A stretch of DNA of 64,000 nt from Microvirga sp. BSC39 (GTDB lineage: Bacteria > Pseudomonadota > Alphaproteobacteria > Rhizobiales > Beijerinckiaceae), in contig NZ_JPUG01000071.1 of the NCBI RefSeq assembly GCF_000739015.1, positions 20,029 through 84,028 on the forward strand, read 5' to 3'. The translations under genes and the position numbers were made by a program. The notes beneath the pieces are model-generated. The model did no database searches. It had not been told where the DNA came from and saw only the letters and a list, made by a program, of their open reading frames with translations. Each line of letters begins with the position of its first letter. The first letter of the stretch is position 1. Positions 8,343 to 16,935 of this stretch are shown here, piece by piece.

Positions 8343-9608
8343 CTACTTGCGAGGCAGCAGGCGCTGGACTTCCCGCGCTGCATCGGCGAGGGCATCCTCG
8401 GGAGCCGCCTTCTGCTCCACCACGCGTGAGAGGTTATCTACGATTGTCTGGGTGACCTTCACGCCATTGGAACCTGGGAAGGCATACCAGGGGATCATCT
8501 TTGGCATCTGCTCAAGGCCGGCCGTGAAGAGCGGGTTCTTCTGGTAGAACTCTCCGAGGTACTCGGAGGATTTCGCCGCGAGTTCATTGTTAGGGACATA
8601 GCCCGTGCCGGGAACGACGACGGACGCGCCATAGGGGCCGGCGGCGAACTTGATGAACGTCCAGGCCGCCTCCTGCTTAGCGGGATCCTTCGTCAGCATG
8701 ACGGCGGCGTTGCCGCCCGTGGGCAGGCGTCCCTTCTCGGGCGACAGCAGCGGGATAGGGGCCGTGCGCAGGTCGAACTTCTCGCCGACGTTGTTGATCA
8801 CGTTGCGCAGCGCGCCCGTGGTCTGGAACGCGAAGCCGATCTTGCCCGCCACGAACGCCTGCTCGCCGTTGCTCTTGGTGAGAACAGGCATCCCGCCTTC
8901 TTTCACCATGCGGTCGAGGAGCCGGATGGCCACGACCCCCTCGGGGCCGTCGAAGGCAACCTTCTTCTCGTCAGTTGTCAGCATGGTTCCGCCGGCACCG
9001 AAGAGGAGCGCGCTGAACATCCAGTCGTCACCCTGCCAGCGGAAATCGATGCTCTGGATTCCGTCGCCCAGCGTTTTGATCTTGGACGCGATCTCGATCA
9101 CCTCGTCCCAGGTCTTTGGCGGAACGTCGGGATTGGCGCCGACGCGGCGGAAGAGATCAGCATTGTAGTACATGATCGGGTTCGAAGTCGCGAACGCCAG
9201 CCCCGCCTGCTGGTTACCGAACTGTGCAAGCTTCAGGATGTTGTCGCTGAAGCCCTGCTCGGCCATCTTGCCGTCCTTTGCGACGAACGGCTTCAGGTCG
9301 ACCGAGATCTCGCGCTCGGCGACCACACGCAGGCGGTTGAGGCCGATGAAGGTCACATCTGGCATCTCGGCGGTCCCCGCCTGGCGCAGGATCAATTGCA
9401 GCCCCTCCTCGTAGGTGGGCGACGGGCTGACGAAGTTGATCTTGATCCCGGGGTTCTCCTCCATGAACTTCTTCGAGATGTTGTCCATCACGTCCTTGAA
9501 GAAGCCCGGCATCGGGTAGTGGACATTGAGGGTTGTTTCGGCCAGCGCGCCGCTGGCGAGCGAGGCGGATAGGGCCACCCCCGCAAGCATCGTCTTGATC
9601 CTGGTCAT
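8343..9608 (-). CDS. ABC transporter substrate-binding protein, UgpB-like (family 1)
   Basis: The 421-residue protein has a Sec signal peptide (MTRIKTMLAGVALSASLASGALA, cleavage near ALA-ET) and a family-1 solute-binding fold. The segment LNVHYPMPGFFKDVMDNI and a C-terminal EDALADAAREVQRLL are typical of glycerol-3-phosphate or oligosaccharide binding proteins. A ribosome-binding site AAGGAGAAG precedes ATG 9608. It is followed downstream by nothing in its operon; upstream are two permease genes, the ATPase and a metallophosphoesterase. Ligand is inferred, not seen: a glycerophosphodiester or sugar. Confidence 0.88.
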   Translation of the reverse strand: MTRIKTMLAGVALSASLASGALAETTLNVHYPMPGFFKDVMDNISKKFMEENPGIKINFVSPSPTYEEGLQLILRQAGTAEMPDVTFIGLNRLRVVAEREISVDLKPFVAKDGKMAEQGFSDNILKLAQFGNQQAGLAFATSNPIMYYNADLFRRVGANPDVPPKTWDEVIEIASKIKTLGDGIQSIDFRWQGDDWMFSALLFGAGGTMLTTDEKKVAFDGPEGVVAIRLLDRMVKEGGMPVLTKSNGEQAFVAGKIGFAFQTTGALRNVINNVGEKFDLRTAPIPLLSPEKGRLPTGGNAAVMLTKDPAKQEAAWTFIKFAAGPYGASVVVPGTGYVPNNELAAKSSEYLGEFYQKNPLFTAGLEQMPKMIPWYAFPGSNGVKVTQTIVDNLSRVVEQKAAPEDALADAAREVQRLLPRK

Positions 9609-9658
9609 GTCTTCTCCTTGTGCGTAGATCGCGGTTGCGTGTTGTTATGGGCCTGGCC

Positions 9659-10495
9659 TCAGCCCTTCAGCCCGGTGAGGGTGATGCCCTCAATGAATCG
9701 CCGTTGGGCGAGCAGGAACGCAGCGAGCAGCGGCACCGTGACCACCACCGTGGCCGCCATCAGCGCGCCGTAGTCATCCCCGGCCTCAGCGGCGCGGAAG
9801 AAGATCAGACCGAGCGGCGGGGGCGCCATCGCGGTCTCGGTCACCACGATCTGCGGCCAGAACAGATCGTTCCAGTGTGCCACCACGGAGAAGATCGAGA
9901 AGGCCGTGATGGCGGGCCAGGCGTTCGGGACGATGACCCGCAGCACAATGCCAAGCTCCGACATGCCGTCGAGCCGCGCCGCATTGATCAGGTCGTCTGG
10001 CATGGCCCGAAAGAATTGCAGGAACAGGAAGATCGCAAAGACGGAGATCATGAACGGCGCCGCCAGTGCGAAGTAGGTGTTCAGCACTCCTGCTCCGCTC
10101 AACGCCACGTAGATCGGCAGCGCGGTTGCGTGGATCGGCACGAGGAGACCGAGCATAATCGCGGCGATCAAGGTGCGGGCGCCCGGGAAGCGCAGCTTCG
10201 CGAGGGCATAGGCGCACGGCAGCGCGACTAGGACCTGCACGACGAGAATGATGGTGCAGACGATCACCCCATTCATCAGGAGTTGCAGCATCGGCACCCG
10301 CGTGAAGGCCTTCGAGAAGTTCTCCACGACGGCCAACCGCTCCGGGATGAGAGTCAGCGACGAGGAGAAAATCTCCTCGCGCGGCTTCATGGCAGTGGAC
10401 AGCATCCAGACGTAGGGCGCGAGGAATACCAGCGCGCCGACCGACAGGATCGCCAGACGCAGCGCGCGGGCGAGAGTCCAGGCTTGAGGTGTCAT
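9659..10495 (-). CDS. ABC transporter permease, UgpE/MalG-like
   Basis: The start is set at ATG 10495, which overlaps the stop of the previous permease (ATGA); the longer frame to 10630 would run inside that gene. The resulting 278-residue protein has six predicted membrane segments and the EAA motif INAARLDGMSELGIVLRVIVPN near residue 190, where the ATPase docks. The order SBP-permease-permease-ATPase is classical for carbohydrate uptake ABC type 1 systems. Confidence 0.9.
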   Translation of the reverse strand: MTPQAWTLARALRLAILSVGALVFLAPYVWMLSTAMKPREEIFSSSLTLIPERLAVVENFSKAFTRVPMLQLLMNGVIVCTIILVVQVLVALPCAYALAKLRFPGARTLIAAIMLGLLVPIHATALPIYVALSGAGVLNTYFALAAPFMISVFAIFLFLQFFRAMPDDLINAARLDGMSELGIVLRVIVPNAWPAITAFSIFSVVAHWNDLFWPQIVVTETAMAPPPLGLIFFRAAEAGDDYGALMAATVVVTVPLLAAFLLAQRRFIEGITLTGLKG

Positions 10496-11427
10496 GTGTA
10501 GTGAACCCTTTGATCGAGGGCGCGGTACTGAAGCACCATGAGGACCATGAGGATGCCCAGGAAGACGACCGTCATCGCAGACGCGTAGCCAACGCGCAGG
10601 TACACGAACCCTTCCTGGTAGATCGTCCAAAGCAGCACCTCGGAGGCACGGTTCGGACCACCCTGCGTGATTGTTGAGACGGTCTCGAATACCTTGACCG
10701 CATTGATCACGCTGATGGTCACGACGAAGAGGGTCGTAGGCCCGAGCATCGGCCAGGTGACAAGCCAGAACCTGTCCCAGGCCGTGGCGGCCCGATCAAC
10801 TTCCGCCGCCGCGTACAGTTCCCGCGGGATCGCGGTGAGCCCTGCCAGGAACAGCACCATGTTGAAGCCGACCGCCTGCCAGACGCCAATGAAGGCGAGG
10901 CTCAGGAGGACAGTGTCGCTGCCGCCCAGCCAGTTGGGTCCGGCGATCCCGACGAGGCGCAGGAGCGCGTTCACGGGACCGATGGTGGGATGGAGGAGGT
11001 ACTGCCAGACGGTTGCCATCGCCACGAGCAATGACACCACGGGCAGGAAGTAGACCGTGCGGAACAGCGCCCGCCCACGTACATCCGCCTCTATGAGAAG
11101 CGCCGCGCCGAGGCCGAGGGCTACGGACAGCGGCGTCACGATCAGGGTGTAGGTCAGTGTGTTGCCGAGAGAGATCAGGAACGTGCGGTCGTCAAGCAGC
11201 TCAAGGTAGTTGTCGAGGCCGACGAACCGGATCTCGTCATACCCCAGCTCGAAGTCGGTGAGGCTCAATGCGACCACGGCGATGGTGGGCAGCAGGATAA
11301 GCAGGGCCAGAAGGGCCACGGCGGGGCCGGCCAGCCGCCAGCCGGCGAAGGCCTCCGAGCGGCGGGCGGCCGCCGCCGGATTGGACGTCCCGGCCCGGCC
11401 ACCTGCGGGAAGCGCGATGCTATCCAT
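10492..11427 (-). CDS. ABC transporter permease, UgpA/MalF-like
   Basis: The 311-residue inner-membrane protein has about six membrane segments, an N-terminal cytoplasmic extension (SIALPAGGRAGTSNP) and the EAA-loop segment ELYAAAEVDRAATAWDRFW near residue 215. Its stop overlaps the next permease start by ATGA and its start lies 7 bases inside the ATPase gene, so all four transporter genes are translationally linked. Confidence 0.9.
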   Translation of the reverse strand: MDSIALPAGGRAGTSNPAAAARRSEAFAGWRLAGPAVALLALLILLPTIAVVALSLTDFELGYDEIRFVGLDNYLELLDDRTFLISLGNTLTYTLIVTPLSVALGLGAALLIEADVRGRALFRTVYFLPVVSLLVAMATVWQYLLHPTIGPVNALLRLVGIAGPNWLGGSDTVLLSLAFIGVWQAVGFNMVLFLAGLTAIPRELYAAAEVDRAATAWDRFWLVTWPMLGPTTLFVVTISVINAVKVFETVSTITQGGPNRASEVLLWTIYQEGFVYLRVGYASAMTVVFLGILMVLMVLQYRALDQRVHYT

Positions 11428-12574
11428 TGGCGACCATCCTCATAGGAGGGGAGACCGACAGGCGCGCGCCGTCGCCTCCGAAGACGAGTACGTCCCTGGA
11501 AGCCGCCATAATGGTAACCGCCTGCCCCAGGGCGAACGCCGTCGCATCGCTGGGCGCGAGCTTCGCGACTAGCGTGTCCCCTCCCCCTGCCAGATCAATG
11601 AAGACGAGGGTCTCGGAGCCGAGGAACTCAATGCGCCGGAGGGAGGCGATGAGGCCCGCCTGCTCCGGGGCGCCCAGCTTGATTGCCTCGGGACGGAAGC
11701 CGACGGTCACGGACGTGCCAGGGCGCGCATTAACCCCTTCAGCGAGGAGCCTGCCGCCGATGCGCACGCCGTGGGCGGCGTCGACCTCTCCATTGAGGAG
11801 ATTGATCTGCGGGCTGCCGATGAAGCGGGCGACCTCGATATGCGCCGGGTTACTGTAGATCCCTTCGGGTGTGTCGAACTGAAGAAGGCGGCCGCCTATC
11901 ATGACCGCGACGCGATCGGCCATGCTCAGGGCCTCCGCCTGATCGTGGGTGACGTAGAGCGTGGTGACCCCCGCTCGCCGGTGCAGCTCGACAATCTCCG
12001 CGCGGGTGTGGACCCGCAGGTTGGCGTCGAGGTTCGAGAGCGGCTCGTCCATCAGGAACGCGGCCGGGCTACGGACGAGGGCTCGCCCGAGAGCAACGCG
12101 CTGCCTTTGTCCCCCCGACATCTGACCCGGCTTGCGGTCGAGCAGGTGGTCGATTCTAAGGCTGCGGGCCGTCTCGAGCACCCTCCGCTGGATATCGGCA
12201 CGGATCCCCCGCTGGCTCGGCATGAGGTTCCCGATCCCGGGCAGGCGCTGCCAAATCGTGAGGTCGCGCATCGCGAGAGGAACGGCGATGTTCTGCCCCG
12301 CCGTCAGGTGCGGGTACAGGGCATAGGACTGGAACACCATGGCGATGTCCCGCTCGGACGGACGCATGGCCGTCATGTCCCGCTCGCCCAGCCAGACGCT
12401 CCCACGGTCCGCGTGATCCAGTCCGGCGGCGATGCGCAGGAGAGTGGTCTTCCCGCACCCTGAGGGGCCGACGAGTGCGACGAACTCACCTGGCTGTGCC
12501 TCAATGGTCACGTCGCGCAGGATGTGGTTGTCGCCGTACGCCTTGGAGATTCCACGAAGAGCCAGCCCGCTCAT
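11420..12574 (-). CDS. ABC transporter ATPase, UgpC/MalK-type with TOBE domain
   Basis: The 384-residue ATPase shows Walker A GPSGCGKTT (residues 37-45), Q-loop in MVFQSYALYPHL, signature MSGGQRQRVALGRALVR near 150 and Walker B AFLMDEPLSNLD. The switch His lies in YVTHDQAEA. The C-terminal 120 residues are a TOBE/regulatory domain (GFRPEAIKL). It belongs to the MalK/UgpC branch used for sugar and glycerol-phosphate uptake. It overlaps the permease downstream by 8 bases and the metallophosphoesterase upstream by ATGA. Confidence 0.93.
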   Translation of the reverse strand: MSGLALRGISKAYGDNHILRDVTIEAQPGEFVALVGPSGCGKTTLLRIAAGLDHADRGSVWLGERDMTAMRPSERDIAMVFQSYALYPHLTAGQNIAVPLAMRDLTIWQRLPGIGNLMPSQRGIRADIQRRVLETARSLRIDHLLDRKPGQMSGGQRQRVALGRALVRSPAAFLMDEPLSNLDANLRVHTRAEIVELHRRAGVTTLYVTHDQAEALSMADRVAVMIGGRLLQFDTPEGIYSNPAHIEVARFIGSPQINLLNGEVDAAHGVRIGGRLLAEGVNARPGTSVTVGFRPEAIKLGAPEQAGLIASLRRIEFLGSETLVFIDLAGGGDTLVAKLAPSDATAFALGQAVTIMAASRDVLVFGGDGARLSVSPPMRMVANG

Positions 12575-13398
12575 GATGCAGAAGCCTCCGTAGGCGCTGG
12601 CGGGTAGACCTCGTGGAGCACGTCGTCGATGACAAACGGCTTCAAGGTCTCCAAGGGGACGATGCGGCTCTCAATAGTCGGGCCAAGGATGTGTACGGCA
12701 GCACCCAGGATTGCCTCACCGACTGGCATGGTCACCATCGGGCCAACGGTGAATCCGGAGGACGGTCCCCACACGCAGCGGAAGCGGGCGCCATCGACAA
12801 TCCGCGCCCGGTGCAGATGGCCGCTGGCGACTAACTCCACCCCATGCTCCGCAAACAGCGCGAGCAGCCGGCGCCGTGCTTCGGGACGCAGCCCCCAGTA
12901 GCCGGTCTCGCCCTCCTCTGGATTTTCGACAAAGAGCGGCTTGTGCTTGAATACAAGCAACCGTCGCCCCTCGCGCGTGCGGAGAGTGTCCTCGAGCCAG
13001 GTGAGTTGCTCGATTTCCTCGGAAGATCCCGATCCACAGATCAGGCTATTCAGCCCGACCAGCCGCCATTCGCCGAGATCGTGCACCCAGCGGTCAGGGC
13101 CGATGACCCGGCGCCATCGTGCCAGGCGTTCATCGTTGACGGGCTGCCGTGTGCCCGGCATGTCTCCGATGTCGTGGTTGCCCGGAACACACAGCGTCGG
13201 GCAGCGGAGATCGCGCAACATCTCGCGGCCGTGGACAAGGTCCTCCTCAAAATCGGCACCGTCGACCGTTAGATCACCCGTGTGGATGACCAGATCCGGT
13301 TCCATCGCGTCAACCCACTCCACCAGAGGCTTCCAGTTCTTCTGGAAATGGGGCTTCAAATGACTAAGATGTGTATCGGTGATCTGGATGATCTTCAC
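12571..13398 (-). CDS. Metallophosphoesterase, CpdA/GpdQ-like
   Basis: The 275-residue calcineurin-type protein has all metal ligands of class III phosphodiesterases in order: D-T-H at residues 8-10 (QITDTHLSH), GDLT near 42, GNHDIGD near 75, His in FKHKPL near 153 and GHLHR near 193. The family splits cyclic nucleotides or glycerophosphodiesters with a binuclear metal centre. It is the first gene of the operon and overlaps the ATPase by ATGA. Coupling to a UgpABCE-like transporter makes glycerophosphodiester hydrolysis in the cytosol the most natural guess; a cAMP phosphodiesterase is the alternative. Confidence 0.9.
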   Translation of the reverse strand: MKIIQITDTHLSHLKPHFQKNWKPLVEWVDAMEPDLVIHTGDLTVDGADFEEDLVHGREMLRDLRCPTLCVPGNHDIGDMPGTRQPVNDERLARWRRVIGPDRWVHDLGEWRLVGLNSLICGSGSSEEIEQLTWLEDTLRTREGRRLLVFKHKPLFVENPEEGETGYWGLRPEARRRLLALFAEHGVELVASGHLHRARIVDGARFRCVWGPSSGFTVGPMVTMPVGEAILGAAVHILGPTIESRIVPLETLKPFVIDDVLHEVYPPAPTEASAS

Positions 13399-13947
13399 GC
13401 TCGCCTGCCTCCAGGAACCATGCTTGGGCCTTGATGCCGGTGGCTTAGGCGTCCATTGTGACAGTCACCCTACGGTTTTATGATGGTTGTGCATCGATAG
13501 AAGGGTCCTGCATCTTCCGCGGTCAATACGTTAGCTAGCGGGGCGGTGAACACAGGATCGACTGCCCGGCGTTTCAATTGGTTGGATAATCATCTCAGCT
13601 TTGTCTCTTGAATGCTGAATGTTGCTGCGCCGGTCGAACAAGTCGGTACGGCAACGTTGATGCAATCGACCCAAACACCGTCGACAAAAAGAAACCGGGG
13701 GCCGCTGCGGGTCGTGCTGTGAAGTTCGCGTGCTATCCCGGAATGTATTGTTAGGGCAGGGTTTCTGCCCTCGGGCACAAGTCTCAGAAGTGCCAAGAGC
13801 TGCCATTAGATCAGCGCTCCTGCCCTTAGGCTTCTATGGGAGGAAGCGCACGAGCGTAAGCTTCCAGCCCATTCAGGCAAGACTGCATCCCTCCGTGGTG
13901 GACACGAACTCTTTACACAAGCGGCTTTGTCCACCACATGCACAACT
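13399..13947. other. Gap between two minus-strand operons, with an 11-bp palindrome
   Basis: There is no supported gene. It holds the promoter region of the Ugp-like operon; a perfect palindrome GTGACAGTCAC lies at 13457-13467, about 60 bp before that operon's start, and could be an operator. The remaining frames are short and lack domains. Confidence 0.5.
13895..13937 (-). terminator. Stem-loop downstream of thiC
   Basis: 10-bp arms GTGGTGGACA (13895-13904) and TGTCCACCAC (13928-13937) are perfectly complementary around a 23-nt loop and begin 10 bp beyond the thiC stop. No T-run follows on the minus strand, so it may act as an mRNA-end stabiliser or a Rho-linked structure rather than a strict terminator. 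Confidence 0.5.
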
Positions 13948-15795
13948 TCAGGGTTGGTCGATGTAGAGCTTGCCGCCGCTTTCCAAGAACTCCTGGCTCT
14001 TGACGCGCATGCCAGCCAATCGCTCCTGAGCCTCAGGGCTCATCGCCGCAACCTCCGCCCGCAGATCCTGCGTGATCTTCATCGAGCAGAACTTCGGCCC
14101 GCACATTGAGCAGAAATGCGCTACCTTGTGCGCATCCTTCGGCAGGGTTTCGTCATGGTAGGCGCGAGCCGTGTCCGGATCGAGGGAGAGGTTGAACTGA
14201 TCCTCCCAGCGGAAGTCAAAGCGCGCCCGGGACAGGGCATCGTCCCGCATCTGTGCCGCCGGGTGCCCCTTGGCAAGGTCCGCCGCATGGGCGGCAATCT
14301 TATAGGTGATGACACCTGTCTTGACATCATCGCGGTTCGGGAGCCCCAGGTGCTCCTTGGGCGTCACGTAGCAGAGCATCGCGGTGCCAAACCAGCCGAT
14401 CATCGCCGCGCCGATGCCGGAGGTGATGTGGTCGTACCCGGGTGCAATGTCTGTGGTGAGCGGGCCGAGGGTATAGAAGGGCGCCTCCCCGCATTCACGG
14501 AGTTGCTTGTCCATGTTCACCTTGATCTTGTGCATCGGCACATGGCCAGGTCCCTCAATCATCACCTGGCAGCCCTTGTTCCACGCAAGCTTGGTGAGCT
14601 CGCCCAGTGTCTCCAGTTCCGCGAATTGAGCAGCATCGTTGGCGTCGGCAATCGAGCCGGGGCGCAGCCCGTCGCCCAACGAGAACGACACATCGTAGCC
14701 TCGCATGATGTCGCAGATCTCGTCGAAGCGCTCGTAGAGGAAGCTCTCCTTGTGATGCGCGAGGCACCAGCGCGCCATGATCGAGCCGCCGCGGGAGACG
14801 ATGCCGGTGACACGGTTGGCTGTGAGCGGCACATAGGGCAACCGCACGCCGGCATGAATGGTGAAGTAGTCGACCCCCTGCTCGGCCTGCTCAATGAGCG
14901 TGTCCTTGAACACCTCCCAATCAAGTTTAATCGGGTCTCCGCCCACCTTCTCCAGTGCCTGGTAGATTGGAACAGTGCCGATAGGGACAGGCGAGTTGCG
15001 CATGATCCAGGAGCGGATGTTGTGGATGTTCCGACCAGTGGACAGATCCATCACCGTATCGGCGCCCCAGCGGATCGCCCAGACGAGCTTTTCCACCTCG
15101 TCTGCCGCTGTCGAGACCACCGCCGAGTTGCCGATATTGGCGTTGATCTTGACCAGGAAGTTGCGTCCGATCGCCATGGGCTCAAGCTCGGGATGGTTGA
15201 TGTTAGCCGGGATAATGGCGCGCCCACGGGCCACCTCCTGGCGCACGAACTCCGGCGTGATGAAGGGCGGAATCGAGGCCCCAAAGCTCTCGCCGTCGGC
15301 GATCTTCGCCCCGGCTTGGGCCAGGAGGGCCTCGCGACAGAGGTTCTCGCGATGCGCGACGTAGATCATTTCATCGGTAATGATCCCTGCCCGCGCGAAT
15401 TCGTATTGAGTCACCATCTGGCCTGGTGCAGCGCGGCGCACCACCCGCTCGGCCGGGCATGGTGCGACTAGCTTGTCCGCGGGAACGTGCCCGTTGTCTT
15501 CCGGTTTCACCGGCCGGGCTTCAATCACCTCATACCTGTGGGCACCAATCCAGCGCTCACGCACAAGAGGAAGTCCCTTGCCGAGATCAATGGCCGTATC
15601 GGCGTCCGTGTAGGGCCCTGACGGATCGTAGACGCGGACCGGAGGCTCATCGGGATCCGTCAGAACGATCTCACGGAAAGGCACCTGGATATCCGGCCGC
15701 CCTTCCGGAGTGGCATAGACCTTACGCGAGCCCTGGATGGGGCCGGTGGTGACAGATTGGGGAAGGCCTTTGGGCTTGTCGACGTGGACGGTCAA
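13948..15795 (-). CDS. thiC: Phosphomethylpyrimidine synthase ThiC
   Basis: ThiC converts aminoimidazole ribotide to HMP-phosphate in a radical-SAM reaction. The start is TTG 15795 (then TVHVDKPKGLPQ), with a perfect GAGGAGAG five bases before it, giving 615 residues, the normal length. The longer frame to 15900 runs through the riboswitch and is not coding. Family landmarks include RSWIMRNSPVPIGTVPIYQALEK, MIEGPGHVPMHKIK, SGIGAAMIGWFGTAMLCYVTPKEHLGLP and the C-terminal cluster-binding CSMCGPKFC. It is controlled by its own TPP riboswitch on the leader. It ends next to a stem-loop and stands alone on the minus strand. Confidence 0.97.
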   Translation of the reverse strand: MTVHVDKPKGLPQSVTTGPIQGSRKVYATPEGRPDIQVPFREIVLTDPDEPPVRVYDPSGPYTDADTAIDLGKGLPLVRERWIGAHRYEVIEARPVKPEDNGHVPADKLVAPCPAERVVRRAAPGQMVTQYEFARAGIITDEMIYVAHRENLCREALLAQAGAKIADGESFGASIPPFITPEFVRQEVARGRAIIPANINHPELEPMAIGRNFLVKINANIGNSAVVSTAADEVEKLVWAIRWGADTVMDLSTGRNIHNIRSWIMRNSPVPIGTVPIYQALEKVGGDPIKLDWEVFKDTLIEQAEQGVDYFTIHAGVRLPYVPLTANRVTGIVSRGGSIMARWCLAHHKESFLYERFDEICDIMRGYDVSFSLGDGLRPGSIADANDAAQFAELETLGELTKLAWNKGCQVMIEGPGHVPMHKIKVNMDKQLRECGEAPFYTLGPLTTDIAPGYDHITSGIGAAMIGWFGTAMLCYVTPKEHLGLPNRDDVKTGVITYKIAAHAADLAKGHPAAQMRDDALSRARFDFRWEDQFNLSLDPDTARAYHDETLPKDAHKVAHFCSMCGPKFCSMKITQDLRAEVAAMSPEAQERLAGMRVKSQEFLESGGKLYIDQP

Positions 15796-15796
15796 T

Positions 15797-15826
15797 GGAT
15801 CTCTCCTCTGTGACAAAGGGAGATCC
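15797..15826 (-). promoter_or_regulatory. Hairpin masking the thiC ribosome-binding site
   Basis: Read on the minus strand, GGATCTC and GAGATCC form a 7-bp stem with extra pairing inside (CCC with GAG-rich strand). The 3' arm holds the GAGGAGAG ribosome-binding site and ends directly before the TTG start. In ligand-bound state this would hide the site; an alternative pairing with the riboswitch tail would free it. The pairing is seen in sequence, the switching is inferred. Confidence 0.55.
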
Positions 15827-15863
15827 GGGCAAAGCGAGCTGAGGGATTCTATGCTCGAAAGTT

Positions 15864-15955
15864 CCAGTCCCTCCGCCGGTACGACCCGGATCAGGTTCAA
15901 GGGTCACGGCGGATCAGCCGACTCTCAGCCCCTCACAGGGCTCCCCTCGGAACAG
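15864..15955 (-). ncRNA. TPP riboswitch controlling thiC
   Basis: The minus strand carries the THI-element core: GGGGAGCCC, then GGGGCTGAGAG (CTGAGA at 15923-15928) and the 3' half with CCTGATCCGGGTC followed by ACCGGCGGAGGGA (about 15868-15896). This fits the two-helix thiamine pyrophosphate sensor. It lies about 70 nt before thiC and would repress expression when TPP is high. Confidence 0.95.
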
Positions 15956-15960
15956 CGCCG

Positions 15961-15989
15961 ATACTGTTCGACACCCCCGCCGCTGTCAA
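15961..15989 (-). promoter_or_regulatory. Promoter for thiC
   Basis: On the minus strand TTGACA (15984-15989), a 17-base spacer and CAGTAT (15961-15966) match sigma70 -35 and -10 boxes, with transcription predicted to start just before the riboswitch. Confidence 0.65.
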
Positions 15990-16018
15990 TTGGCTCAGCA
16001 AACGGGTGAGATCGGTCC

Positions 16019-16047
16019 TTGCTTTGCGAAGGCCGGCGGATTATCTG
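16019..16047 (+). promoter_or_regulatory. Promoter for thiM-thiE-thiD
   Basis: TTGCTT (16019-16024), 17 bases, then TATCTG (16042-16047) fits an alphaproteobacterial sigma70 promoter. The predicted start near 16054 coincides with the 5' end of the plus-strand riboswitch. Confidence 0.6.
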
Positions 16048-16053
16048 ATCCGT

Positions 16054-16140
16054 ATCTCCATGGGGTGCCCGTCCGGGCTGAGAGGTCTTTTTGTGAGACC
16101 AACCCATCGAACCTGATCCGGATCATGCCGGCGGAGGGAT
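16054..16140 (+). ncRNA. TPP riboswitch controlling thiM-thiE-thiD
   Basis: The plus strand shows GGGGTGCCC, CTGAGA (16078-16083) and ACCTGATCCGGATCATGCC followed by GGCGGAGGGA, the THI-element core. The last arm includes the sequence GGAGG that acts as ribosome-binding site for thiM, and ATCTCC at about 16055-16060 can pair with it in the closing helix. TPP binding would thus block translation. It lies back to back with the thiC riboswitch. Confidence 0.95.
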
Positions 16141-16146
16141 TGCGAG

Positions 16147-16935
16147 ATGACGAGTGCACCAACGTCCATCCTGGACGCTTCTAATCTTCCCGCTCTGGCT
16201 GGCTCTCTGCTTGAACGCCTTCGTGCTGAACGCATCCGCGTGCATGCAATCACGAACGCAGCAGCACAGACTTTCACGGCCAATCTTCTGCTCGCCGCCG
16301 GCGGCATTCCGTCCCTGACCGTTGCGCCAGAGGAGGTTCCCGCCTTCACAAGCCGCTCCGCTGCGCTGCTTGTGAACTTGGGCACGCTCGACAGCGACCG
16401 CCGGGCTGCAGTTCCTGAGGCTATCGCCACCGCACGCACCAACGCCAAGCCGTGGGTGTTCGATCCCGTCTTCGTCGAAGCCTCCCCGACCCGTCTCGAC
16501 TTCGCCCGCGTTTGCCTCGCGGGAAAGCCGCATGTCCTGCGCTGCAATGCCAAGGAATTCACCGCTCTTGCCGGGGATGAACCAACGCCAGGCTCCATTC
16601 AGGCATTCGCAAAAGATCACGGGACAGTCGTGGCTCTGACTGGTGTGGTGGACCTGATCTCAGACGGCAACAACGTTCTCTGCGTGGAGAACGGACACCC
16701 GCTCATGACCCGAGTGACCGCCATGGGATGTGCCGGAACCGCCCTCGTTGCAGCCTTTGCGGCCCTGCACGGCAGCGCCATTGAGGCTGCCGCCGCGGCT
16801 CTGCTCGTCACTGGCGTGGCAGGTGAAATCGCCGCGAATGAGGCAAACGGGCCAGGCACGTTCCAACCAGCCTTCCTCGACGCGCTCTTTCATCTCGATT
16901 CGGCCACCCTCGTCACCTGCGGGAGAGTCTCATGA
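16147..16935 (+). CDS. thiM: Hydroxyethylthiazole kinase ThiM
   Basis: The 262-residue ribokinase-fold enzyme phosphorylates 5-(2-hydroxyethyl)-4-methylthiazole for thiamine salvage. It has the N-terminal VHAITNAAAQTFTANLLLAAGG segment, the CNAKEFTALAG motif and the anion-hole stretch TAMGCAGTALVAAFAAL with catalytic Cys/Asp-type position near residue 195. It starts at ATG 16147 after the riboswitch-embedded ribosome-binding site, and its stop overlaps thiE by ATGA. Confidence 0.93.
   Translation: MTSAPTSILDASNLPALAGSLLERLRAERIRVHAITNAAAQTFTANLLLAAGGIPSLTVAPEEVPAFTSRSAALLVNLGTLDSDRRAAVPEAIATARTNAKPWVFDPVFVEASPTRLDFARVCLAGKPHVLRCNAKEFTALAGDEPTPGSIQAFAKDHGTVVALTGVVDLISDGNNVLCVENGHPLMTRVTAMGCAGTALVAAFAALHGSAIEAAAAALLVTGVAGEIAANEANGPGTFQPAFLDALFHLDSATLVTCGRVS

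Noticed and set aside
9620..10231. 203-codon plus-strand frame opposite the ABC permease
   Set aside because: It is antisense to a well-supported gene and has no domain.
13440..13480. Pho box upstream of the Ugp-like operon
   Set aside because: GTGACAGTCAC contains one CTGTCAC-like half-site but no second half at the required 11-base spacing, so I kept only the palindrome.
13531..13806. Overlapping short frames in the gap before thiC
   Set aside because: They have no domains and overlap one another; only the palindrome and the stem-loop are worth keeping.
14116..15471. 451-codon open frame on the plus strand across thiC
   Set aside because: It lies wholly antisense to the well-supported thiC gene and reads as low-complexity His/Arg-rich sequence, a typical shadow in high-GC DNA.
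15796..15900. N-terminal extension of ThiC through the riboswitch
   Set aside because: The extra codons translate the TPP sensor itself; ThiC proteins begin near the TTG at 15795, which has a perfect ribosome-binding site.
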